DNA of 34,979 bases, from positions 1 through 34,979 of IMG/VR virus record IMGVR_UViG_3300048672_000727; one strand, given 5' to 3'. Positions within the stretch are counted from its first letter, which is position 1, and each line of letters starts with the position of its first letter. The notes under the pieces are model-generated. The model was not told the DNA's origin and searched no databases. It saw nothing but the letters and a program-made list of their open reading frames with translations. The stretch is from a virus. A program made the translations under genes and the position numbers. Shown here piece after piece: positions 25,433 through 30,457 of the stretch.

Positions 25433-25863
25433 TATTGCACTGTCCCAGTATCCGCTTTACTCAATTGATTGTCCTCGTAGGTTTTTTGATATTCGCCGTC
25501 CGCCGACAGCTCCTCAAGAATCTCATTTACTTCCTGGCCTATAATCCGCTTTATCTCGTGCGGGTCTGTAATGGTGGCCAGCACATGCGGTAGCTTGGTC
25601 TCCAGCGTCAATATTTTTTGCCGCACCCGGGTAAATTCTGTGCCAACCACATCAGCCACTTCGGCAATACTCACATAATCCCGCATGATGATGGCGTTCT
25701 TAAGCGCCTTGGCCTTGGTATCCTCCATGAGGTTTGCCAGTTTGGCATCAACCAGCGGGTTGCCAGTGCCGCCGTCAACCGTGCTGATGGTTGATGCGTA
25801 TGCGCTGTTCTCCAAAAACTTGTCCGTGCGCTTACGGCCTGGCCGCTTCCTTGTTTCGTCCAT
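25432..25863 (-). CDS. terminase small subunit (Nu1-like)
   Basis: 143 residues directly upstream of, and overlapping, the large subunit. The centre has a likely helix-turn-helix (YVSIAEVADVVGTEFTRVRQKILTLETKLPHVLA). The C-terminal part, DPHEIKRIIGQEVNEILEELS, is the usual helical assembly segment. Residues 1-15 are basic. The protein should recognise the packaging site and load the large subunit. The ribosome binding site is weak. The assignment rests on position plus the C-terminal pattern. Confidence 0.75.
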   Translation of the reverse strand: MDETRKRPGRKRTDKFLENSAYASTISTVDGGTGNPLVDAKLANLMEDTKAKALKNAIIMRDYVSIAEVADVVGTEFTRVRQKILTLETKLPHVLATITDPHEIKRIIGQEVNEILEELSADGEYQKTYEDNQLSKADTGTVQ

Positions 25864-25871
25864 AAATCAGT

Positions 25872-26366
25872 TTATATTTTTGCACACTGAAAGTGCATGC
25901 CATCTATGCCGTTTTTCCAGCGCCCACCCCATACCCAGCCTTCTTGCTCAAACGCTTTTACGATGATGCTTTCTGGTGTAAAGCCTGGTGTTTTGTCGCC
26001 CATCATATTATTGGGCGCGTCAAAATCTATGGCGGCACCATAGGCGTGCATGGACAATGCCGACCCGTTGCGCTTTAGGCGGTAGTTGTAGCTGCCGCTA
26101 AAAACATGGTAGTTAAGTCGCTTAATGGTGTTGTAGTCTTTTCCGCACATCGTCCAGATATTTTTTAGCACTCGCTCAAGACTGGCTGCACACGCGCGGT
26201 TTATGCGTATTTTTGATATGGAGATACTACCCATCACCATAGGGTAGGGCGGCACGATATAAACCAGGTTTTTACGCTCCCAGGTTGCATTTGCCAGTCC
26301 GTTAACACCGCGTGGGTTGCCGTACAAAACATCACACTGTACGCCCTGCTTGGGTATTGTCATCAT
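25872..26366 (-). CDS. endolysin, M15-family D,D/L,D-peptidase
   Basis: 164 residues, ATGA overlap with the holin. The motif SALSMHAYGAAIDFD gives the zinc ligands His107 and Asp114, and DGMHFQ supplies the third, His158. This is the pattern of VanY/M15 peptidases used as phage endolysins, which cut peptide bonds in peptidoglycan. There is no signal peptide, so export should depend on the holin encoded just upstream. The tail of the protein (WVWGGRWKNGIDGMHF) is strongly conserved in this group. Confidence 0.9.
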   Translation of the reverse strand: MMTIPKQGVQCDVLYGNPRGVNGLANATWERKNLVYIVPPYPMVMGSISISKIRINRACAASLERVLKNIWTMCGKDYNTIKRLNYHVFSGSYNYRLKRNGSALSMHAYGAAIDFDAPNNMMGDKTPGFTPESIIVKAFEQEGWVWGGRWKNGIDGMHFQCAKI

Positions 26367-26680
26367 TCGGTATTCCCGCCTATCGCTTCGATTTTTTTAT
26401 TAAAAACTCGCCAAACCAAAAACAACGCACGTGTCCCCTTGTGTGCAACCACGCCAGATAGTACGCCACACAATCCTGGGTCTAGCCCAAAAGAGTTAGC
26501 AGCCATAAACCCAAGAAATCCAACGTAGCCTGCACAAGCAGATTCAAGACAAGATTCTTTAATTGATTTTGGTTTGTTTTTATTGCTATCAAGGTGTCCT
26601 ACCATGCCGCCAACCAGTGCGATGGCGATTGCGAACCACCACATCTCAAGAGGCCATTTTGTTGGGTTTTTACTTAGCAT
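26363..26680 (-). CDS. holin
   Basis: 105 residues, first gene of the late operon, with AGAGG upstream of the ATG. Three hydrophobic stretches are visible: roughly residues 13-30 (MWWFAIAIALVGGMVG), 47-62 (CAGYVGFLGFMAANSF) and 67-92, with a charged linker between the first two and a charged C-terminus. Coupling to the M15 endolysin makes a holin role likely. It would form the inner membrane hole that frees the endolysin. No spanin pair was recognised. Confidence 0.75.
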   Translation of the reverse strand: MLSKNPTKWPLEMWWFAIAIALVGGMVGHLDSNKNKPKSIKESCLESACAGYVGFLGFMAANSFGLDPGLCGVLSGVVAHKGTRALFLVWRVFNKKIEAIGGNTE

Positions 26681-26742
26681 GATATTAACCTCTTTTAGTT
26701 GTTATTACCATACCATAAAACGAATAATAGTGGTATTTTTAG

Positions 26743-26758
26743 TGTGAAATATTTCACA
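26743..26758. promoter_or_regulatory. 16-bp perfect palindrome, candidate operator of the XRE regulator
   Basis: TGTGAAATATTTCACA lies between the divergent late operon and the XRE gene, just upstream of the XRE promoter. An XRE dimer bound here could control both directions. I found no second copy in the window. Confidence 0.6.
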
Positions 26759-26762
26759 TATC

Positions 26763-26792
26763 TTGTGGCACGATTATTGCTTTTACTATAAT
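26763..26792 (+). promoter_or_regulatory. candidate promoter of the XRE gene
   Basis: TATAAT at 26787-26792 matches the -10 consensus. A weak -35 (TTGTGG, 26763-26768) stands 18 bases upstream. The palindrome ends 4 bases before the -35. Confidence 0.5.
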
Positions 26793-26835
26793 ATACGCCC
26801 TATTGGGTTGTTTTTTTGTAAACTTGGAGGACAGG

Positions 26836-27198
26836 ATGATAGGCACGCGCATTAAAATAGCACGGGAACACAAGGGCATGACGCAAACAGAACTTGCAAG
26901 GCTTGTTGATATGTCACAACAGGGAGTTAACAAAATTGAAAAGAAAATACACATTATGCCAAAAAATATTAAAAAGTTTGCCCAGGCACTGGGGGTGTCT
27001 GAGCAATACTTGGCATTTGGCAATGTTGACGAGCGCCATAGTGAGATTAACACACAAAAAGATGCTGAATTTATGGCGGGTTATGACAAGTTGCCGCGCG
27101 ACCTGGTTAGGACAATATTGTCAGCAGTTGACAATAATTTGCTTGGCGATGGCGACTTGTCATTGATTATGGCACTGGTTAATAGGCTGGCTAGTTAA
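26836..27198 (+). CDS. XRE-family transcriptional regulator
   Basis: 121 residues from the ATG at 26836, chosen for its GGAGG at 5-base spacing and the typical start MIGTRIKIAREHKGMTQTELARLVDMSQQGVNKIEKK. This is a classic five-helix HTH. The C-terminal ~50 residues have no peptidase domain, so it is not a LexA/CI-type self-cleaving repressor. It stands alone between the late operon and the early genes and diverges from the holin. A second, more switch-like repressor lies at 32.35 kb, so this one may instead control late transcription. Confidence 0.8.
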   Translation: MIGTRIKIAREHKGMTQTELARLVDMSQQGVNKIEKKIHIMPKNIKKFAQALGVSEQYLAFGNVDERHSEINTQKDAEFMAGYDKLPRDLVRTILSAVDNNLLGDGDLSLIMALVNRLAS

Positions 27199-27415
27199 AA
27201 ATATTGTCTGTAAATACCAGCACACATATATTGAACACGACCAGACCGCGCATTATTTCATGCTGCTTGCCTATCATTTTTTGGTAATAAAAACTGTCGG
27301 CTGCGCCAGAAACTTTGTTTTTCCTGATCCTGGCCAGGTTTTCACGTGCGCCCATGTATGTACAAATATTGATAAGCAGCCAAAAAAGATGCAATGTAAC
27401 GCTGGTAGTAGTCAT
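27191..27415 (-). CDS. small membrane protein
   Basis: 74 residues, last gene of the leftward early operon, overlapping the 3' end of the convergent XRE gene by 8 bases and the upstream gene by 4. Two hydrophobic segments (VTLHLFWLLINICTYMG near the N-terminus and MRGLVVFNICVLVF near the C-terminus) flank a basic loop. Family unknown. Confidence 0.55.
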   Translation of the reverse strand: MTTTSVTLHLFWLLINICTYMGARENLARIRKNKVSGAADSFYYQKMIGKQHEIMRGLVVFNICVLVFTDNIFN

Positions 27416-27669
27416 TGTTGTTGTTCCTTTAATTTTGTGTAAGCCATTTGGACGTAGTGCGCCATTTTTAACAGATCAAGCTCGTCCTGGCCTGGCCTTT
27501 CATTTCTGCCATGCCTGGCCAGGTATTTTTTAGCCTGGCTCAGGCAATCTTGCACGGTGTATTCGGTGGCCAGGTCGCTGCCTTTGTCTCCGTATTGGGC
27601 AACCGTGTAATTTTTAACGTGTGCCGCAACAGCACCGCTAAATATAGTCCAATCATGCAATCTTGTCAT
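27412..27669 (-). CDS. conserved phage protein of unknown function
   Basis: About 85 residues from the ATG at 27669, which has AAGGAG at 7-base spacing. A TTG two codons upstream is the longest start. The order VAAHVKNYTVAQYGDKGSDL, then TVQDCLSQAKKYLARHG and DLLKMAHYVQMAYTKL resembles a small protein found in many temperate phages near early genes. Function unknown. It overlaps the upstream gene by 17 bases and the downstream gene by 4, so translation is probably coupled. Confidence 0.65.
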   Translation of the reverse strand: MTRLHDWTIFSGAVAAHVKNYTVAQYGDKGSDLATEYTVQDCLSQAKKYLARHGRNERPGQDELDLLKMAHYVQMAYTKLKEQQQ

Positions 27670-28117
27670 GCCCAAGCTCCTTTTCCTTTATGGTTGTTAT
27701 TACCTTGTCACCTGGTTTTAGTATAAAAAACCAGCCGTTATCATCAATAACAGCCTGGATATTGCTTGCCTTTATCAAGCTTGCCGAGTTTTCGTTTATC
27801 ATCATATCCGGCATGTTGGCAATGATTTGCTCTGTGGTGGCAATTTGGCCGTAATAGACTGCGCCACTGTTTGAGCTGTAAGCATCAACAACGGCCATAA
27901 TGTCCCGTATCTCATGTGCTGCCGCACTTAATGCCGACTCGTTCAGTGAATCATTACAGCGCCTTCCGCCTGCCTCAAATTGCAGCGCCACCATTTCTAT
28001 GATGGCTACTGCTCTCTCGCACATCATCTTAACGGTGTCCACCATATCATTATCGCCAATGCCGCCGGTATCGTCCAAAAACGCGCTTACTCTGTGTAAA
28101 AAATTTAGCTGTGCCAT
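27653..28117 (-). CDS. hypothetical phage protein, 154 aa
   Basis: 154 residues, ATG preceded by AAGGA. The N-terminal half is helical (VKMMCERAVAIIEMVALQFEAGG, then LSAAAHEIRDIMAVVDAY). The C-terminal part forms strands ending VIDDNGWFFILKPGDKVITTIKEKE. No family with known function recognised. It follows the metzincin gene after an 80-base gap and may be read from the same leftward early transcript. Confidence 0.6.
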   Translation of the reverse strand: MAQLNFLHRVSAFLDDTGGIGDNDMVDTVKMMCERAVAIIEMVALQFEAGGRRCNDSLNESALSAAAHEIRDIMAVVDAYSSNSGAVYYGQIATTEQIIANMPDMMINENSASLIKASNIQAVIDDNGWFFILKPGDKVITTIKEKELGHDKIA

Positions 28118-28197
28118 TTAATTCATCCTTTTTAAGTTACTATGCTTGGTTATGCCTGTAAAACCGAATTTATTTTAACAGTAGTTGTAAAACACAA

Positions 28198-28899
28198 TTA
28201 CTTTTTAGGTATTGTGTAGCCAGCACCGCCCAATCCGTCCTTGCCATAGATAAACTGCAGGGCGTTTCTGTCAAGCAAGGTGTAATTGCGGTTGTATTGG
28301 CCGTAGACTTGGTTATAGGACATAACGGTTGTTGATGTTGTATCCATGCTTTGTTTAAGCTTCATAGCGCCTTCGTGCGGGTGTTTTAGCCCCATTGCAT
28401 GGCCTATCTCATGCAATAAGACTTCGTAGCCCTCAGTGCCTGGCAGCGGATTTTTTTGGTACTTAAAATCAAAGGTGTCGATGTTGACAAAAGCGGCCAC
28501 GCCAGACGGTTGTTTTGTGTCCGATCTAAATAGTCGGTAGGCCTGGGTTCTTCCGGCTACATTAACCGTGTCTATATTTTGGTTGGCAAAATTGATGTCG
28601 GAAAAATGGCCACATGACAATCTAACTTGGCGGAAGTTTATTCCGGTTATGTTGTGCAGTTGCTTAAAAATATAAACCACTTGGGCTTGTTGCACCCGGC
28701 TAAACCCTGTTTTGCCAACCCAGCGGCAATTTATGTCGAATGAGTAGGTTATGGTGTTTTTTTCCGCCAGTTCTGCTGTGTTGTTCCAGTTGTAGGTTGT
28801 ATCAACCAGGCCAAGGTAATGGTTTTTTGTGGTGTATGCAGCTTGTGCTGTTGCCGATGACAGTGCCAATACTATTGCTGCCGCTTTTACGTAGCTCAT
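28198..28899 (-). CDS. secreted M10-type metzincin metalloprotease
   Basis: 233 residues. A Sec signal peptide is clear: basic Lys5, hydrophobic core AAAIVLALSSATA, cleavage site AQA-A near residue 21. The zinc site HEIGHAMGLKH gives His163, Glu164 (catalytic), His167 and His173, and the Met-turn TVMSY (Met193) follows at normal distance. NTITYSFDI and LLDRNALQFIYGKDG are typical of matrixin/serralysin-like peptidases. Cys58 and Cys96 may form a disulfide. There are no RTX repeats. It is coupled by an ATGA overlap to the Rha-type regulator, so it belongs to the operon under the C4-like RNA. Possible lysogenic conversion gene. Target unknown. Confidence 0.88.
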   Translation of the reverse strand: MSYVKAAAIVLALSSATAQAAYTTKNHYLGLVDTTYNWNNTAELAEKNTITYSFDINCRWVGKTGFSRVQQAQVVYIFKQLHNITGINFRQVRLSCGHFSDINFANQNIDTVNVAGRTQAYRLFRSDTKQPSGVAAFVNIDTFDFKYQKNPLPGTEGYEVLLHEIGHAMGLKHPHEGAMKLKQSMDTTSTTVMSYNQVYGQYNRNYTLLDRNALQFIYGKDGLGGAGYTIPKK

Positions 28900-29378
28900 A
28901 CTGCACCGCCTTGGAGCAATACCAAGCCGTTTTTTGGGGATTTCCTAAACTTCTTTTCCAGGGCTACCTGGCCTTTTCCGGTGATTCGCGTGGTGAATGA
29001 CGGGTGAGAATTGCCGTCACGGTCTACAAATGGTGTATTTTCAATTACAACAAAATACCCGCTATCGATGTATCGCTGGTATGGCTGATTATTGGCTTGC
29101 AAGTACCCAGCAGCACGAAGCATTGCAAGTCGATATTTTACCGAGTACCCGGAGATTACCAAATCGCATTCACGTCTCGGCAGATTGAAGCACGGCAATT
29201 CTTTGTTTTGAGAAGAAAAATAGGTGTGGGAAAACTTCCCCTCTCCTATTCCAGCCTCAGCAAGTACCCGGCGGATATCTTTTAACACGTCATTATGTGG
29301 CTTTCCTGTTAATTCAGAAATTTCCAAAGATGACATGGTTTTATATTGCGCTAAGGCAATGTGATTTTGTGTGCTCAT
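28896..29378 (-). CDS. Rha-family phage regulatory / antirepressor-like protein
   Basis: 160 residues, ATG with AAGGAAA upstream. Residues ~14-95 (TMSSLEISELTGKPHNDVLKDIRRVLAEAG, then ELPCFNLPRRECDLVISGYSVKYRLAMLR) match the Rha / antirepressor N-terminal DNA-binding family. The remainder (YFVVIENTPFVDRDGN, then FTTRITGKGQVALEKKF) resembles the C-terminal domain of phage antirepressors. It is the first gene below the C4-like cassette A, the place occupied by ant/icd in P1 and kil in P4. Expected to relieve repression or interfere with host regulation. The next gene, the metzincin, is coupled to it. Confidence 0.82.
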   Translation of the reverse strand: MSTQNHIALAQYKTMSSLEISELTGKPHNDVLKDIRRVLAEAGIGEGKFSHTYFSSQNKELPCFNLPRRECDLVISGYSVKYRLAMLRAAGYLQANNQPYQRYIDSGYFVVIENTPFVDRDGNSHPSFTTRITGKGQVALEKKFRKSPKNGLVLLQGGAV

Positions 29379-29404
29379 GTGAGTTTCCTTAAAAAATTAG
29401 AAAC

Positions 29405-29433
29405 CCAGAACCATAAGGCCATTATGGTGCTGG
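29405..29433 (-). promoter_or_regulatory. element C hairpin (antisense target), cassette A
   Basis: CCAGAACCAT and ATGGTGCTGG form a 10-bp stem with one mismatch. The 9-base loop and its edge carry AGGCCAT (+ strand 29416-29422), complementary over 6 bases to the antisense element TTGGCCT at 29445-29451. It is ~15 bases upstream of the AAGGAAA ribosome site of the Rha gene. Confidence 0.7.
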
Positions 29434-29434
29434 A

Positions 29435-29500
29435 CTGTGTGGGGTTGGCCTATCGGTACTCACGAACCGACCAGTCTTGCGACTGCCCCACCCAGCCCAA
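29435..29500 (-). ncRNA. C4/CI-like antisense immunity RNA, cassette A
   Basis: On the minus strand the folded core runs from about 29491 to 29439. GUGGGG and CCCCAC close a junction that holds two hairpins: CAGUC-GCAA-GACUG, a GNRA tetraloop on this strand only, and UCGGU/ACCGA around an 8-base loop. A single-stranded AGGCCAA (29451-29445) remains between hairpin 2 and the closing stem. That segment pairs with element A (29574-29580) and element C (29416-29422). This is the design of the P1/P7 C4 and P4 CI RNAs. Ends are approximate. The RNA is probably processed from the operon transcript. Confidence 0.8.
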
Positions 29501-29529
29501 CATAATAGATGTGCTAAAGTGATATGCAT

Positions 29530-29549
29530 AAAAAAACCGCATTAAGCGG
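29530..29549 (-). terminator. intrinsic terminator/attenuator, cassette A
   Basis: On the minus strand CCGC-TTAAT-GCGG is followed by seven T residues. An overlapping alternative hairpin GGC-GTAAAT-GCC just upstream could act as antiterminator. It lies between element A and the antisense RNA, so pairing at element A may decide read-through. Confidence 0.7.
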
Positions 29550-29573
29550 CATTTACGCCGTGAATATTACGAG

Positions 29574-29581
29574 AGGCCAAT
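29574..29581 (-). promoter_or_regulatory. element A (upstream antisense target), cassette A
   Basis: AGGCCAAT on the + strand. Seven bases are complementary to the antisense element at 29445-29451. It lies near the 5' end of the transcript, after a 5'-terminal hairpin (GTCAGC/GCTGAC at 29587-29603). Confidence 0.7.
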
Positions 29582-29610
29582 CCCGTGTCAGCATGTGGCT
29601 GACCTTTAAA

Positions 29611-29639
29611 AGCATAGTATTGTTTATTGGTGTTGTCAA
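29611..29639 (-). promoter_or_regulatory. promoter of cassette A
   Basis: Perfect -35 TTGACA (29639-29634), 17-base spacer, -10 TATGCT (29616-29611). The expected start, near 29604, falls at the 5' side of the GTCAGC hairpin. It should drive the antisense RNA, the Rha gene and the metzincin. Confidence 0.85.
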
Positions 29640-29654
29640 ATCAATTAAAAAATA

Positions 29655-29891
29655 TTATGAACAATTCGGTGCTACCGCCATTGATTGGCGCTTGTCTAAA
29701 CTGTATGTTTCGTACTCATTGTTTCGTTCTGTACGATACGAAATTTTCGTAACGTTGCCGAAGCTTGATTCTTCTGCCATTTTTTCAACAACTTTCATGG
29801 CATCGTTGTGGCGAACGTCCAAAAGATCGGTAATCTCTTTTAGAGTCATGGAATTTGTTTGCGCTAAGGCAAGGGTATTTTGTGCGTTCAT
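29655..29891 (-). pseudogene. truncated Rha-family regulator (second copy)
   Basis: 78 residues. The N-terminus (MNAQNTLALAQTNSMTLKEITDLLDVRHNDAMKVVEKMAEES) parallels the Rha-type gene of cassette A, and EYETYSLDKRQSMAVA is a segment normally followed by ~40 or more residues of the Rha domain. Instead the frame runs into the border of the repeat (PNCS then stop), so the gene appears cut by the duplication that placed cassette A behind it. It still has an intact ribosome site and its own C4-like leader, so a short DNA-binding product may be made. It could act as a decoy or competing regulator. Confidence 0.7.
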
Positions 29892-29917
29892 GTGAGTTTC
29901 CTTAAAAAATTAGAAAC

Positions 29918-29947
29918 CCGACACCATGACTGCAATTATGGTGTCGG
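29918..29947 (-). promoter_or_regulatory. element C hairpin (antisense target), cassette B
   Basis: CCGACACCAT and ATGGTGTCGG form a perfect 10-bp stem. The 10-base loop contains ACTGCAAT (29929-29936), complementary over 7 bases to the antisense element TTGCAGT at 29959-29965. Stem bases differ from copy A but pairing is kept or improved. Confidence 0.75.
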
Positions 29948-29948
29948 A

Positions 29949-30014
29949 CTGTGTGGGGTTGCAGTACCGGTACTCACGAACCGGCCAGCCTTGCGACTGC
30001 CCCACCCAGCCCAA
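29949..30014 (-). ncRNA. C4/CI-like antisense immunity RNA, cassette B
   Basis: Folded core about 30005-29953 on the minus strand. GUGGGG/CCCCAC closes the junction. Hairpins are CAGUC-GCAA-GGCUG (a U-G wobble replaces the U-A of copy A) and CCGGU/ACCGG (a compensatory change from UCGGU/ACCGA). The exposed antisense element is ACUGCAA, complementary to elements A and C of the same cassette but not to those of cassette A. Ends are approximate. Confidence 0.8.
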
Positions 30015-30043
30015 CATAATAGAGGTGCTAAAGTGGTACGCAT

Positions 30044-30063
30044 AAAAAAACCGCATTAAGCGG
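30044..30063 (-). terminator. intrinsic terminator/attenuator, cassette B
   Basis: CCGC-TTAAT-GCGG and seven T residues on the minus strand, identical in design to the terminator of cassette A, with the same overlapping GGC/GCC alternative. Confidence 0.7.
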
Positions 30064-30087
30064 CATTTACGCCGTGAATATTACGAG

Positions 30088-30095
30088 ACTGCAAT
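30088..30095 (-). promoter_or_regulatory. element A (upstream antisense target), cassette B
   Basis: ACTGCAAT on the + strand, identical to element C at 29929-29936 and complementary over 7 bases to the antisense element at 29959-29965. Confidence 0.7.
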
Positions 30096-30124
30096 CCCGT
30101 GTCAGCATGTGGCTGACGTTTAAA

Positions 30125-30153
30125 AGAATAGTATTGTTTCTTGGTGTTGTCAA
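30125..30153 (-). promoter_or_regulatory. promoter of cassette B
   Basis: TTGACA (30153-30148), 17-base spacer, TATTCT (30130-30125). Nearly identical to the promoter of cassette A. Confidence 0.85.
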
Positions 30154-30185
30154 ATCAATTAAAAAACATTATGAACAATTCGGTT

Positions 30186-30203
30186 TTTCCAAATAGTTGG
30201 AAA
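30186..30203. promoter_or_regulatory. 18-bp inverted repeat upstream of promoter B
   Basis: TTTCCAA-ATAG-TTGGAAA, about 33 bases before the -35 of cassette B and immediately outside the duplicated segment. Cassette A has no counterpart, because the truncated gene lies there. A regulator site is plausible. Confidence 0.45.
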
Positions 30204-30240
30204 TGTTGTAATTGTGAACAGCGTCACGGTTTTATTTTAA

Positions 30241-30267
30241 ATTTATGCGGCTATGCTTCGCATAAAT
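30241..30267 (-). terminator. candidate terminator of the replication operon
   Basis: ATTTATGCG and CGCATAAAT pair perfectly around a 9-base loop, two bases past the stop of the 61-residue gene. The minus strand then reads TTTAAAAT, a weak U-tract. It would separate the replication operon from cassette B. Confidence 0.5.
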
Positions 30268-30269
30268 CA

Positions 30270-30455
30270 TTATAAATTAAAAAATATTTCGTTAAAGGCA
30301 TCAATCCTAGCGTCCGCCTCTTCTGCGTCAATACTGGACATCAACATGGCAACCCGATCAACAAAATCATTCATCTTGCTGGCTGTTACTTGCACATGGT
30401 GCTTTCTTGCGTGCTCCATTGCCCACTCCTCGTCAGCACTACTCAAATCAATCAT
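30270..30455 (-). CDS. small acidic hypothetical protein
   Basis: 61 residues, ATG two bases after the stop of the upstream gene, so co-translated. It is helical (SSADEEWAMEHARKHHVQVTASKMNDFVDRVAMLMSS) with net negative charge. No family recognised. Last gene of the leftward replication operon. Confidence 0.5.
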   Translation of the reverse strand: MIDLSSADEEWAMEHARKHHVQVTASKMNDFVDRVAMLMSSIDAEEADARIDAFNEIFFNL

Positions 30456-30457
30456 GC

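Larger units (their letters stand above)
29375..29670. repeat. ~296-bp control-region repeat, copy A
   Basis: From TCATGTGAGTTTCC to GAACAATTCGGT this stretch is nearly identical to 29888-30184, offset by about 513 bases, with scattered substitutions and one indel. Similarity also continues a little into the first codons of both Rha-type genes. Differences are concentrated at paired positions, which keeps RNA structure intact. It holds promoter, element A, terminator, antisense RNA, element C and ribosome binding site. This explains the 29379-29654 gap. Confidence 0.93.
29888..30184. repeat. ~297-bp control-region repeat, copy B
   Basis: Second copy of the cassette at 29375-29670, upstream of the truncated regulator. 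Same order of promoter, element A, terminator, antisense RNA, element C and ribosome site. Elements A, B and C differ from copy A in concert. With the inverted repeat at 30186-30203 it accounts for the 29892-30269 gap. Confidence 0.93.

Noticed and set aside
23486-25863. cos site near the terminase genes
   Set aside because: A GpA-type terminase predicts cos packaging, but no convincing pair of nicking half-sites was recognised by eye, so none is reported.
26836-27198. Main lysogenic repressor
   Set aside because: It lacks the divergent Cro-like partner and the repeated operators. The gene at 32353 has both, so it is the better repressor candidate.
29375-30184. The duplicated ~296-bp segments as ends of a transposon or retron
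   Set aside because: They are direct, not inverted, there is no transposase or reverse transcriptase between them, and their inner elements covary in the manner of an antisense control RNA.
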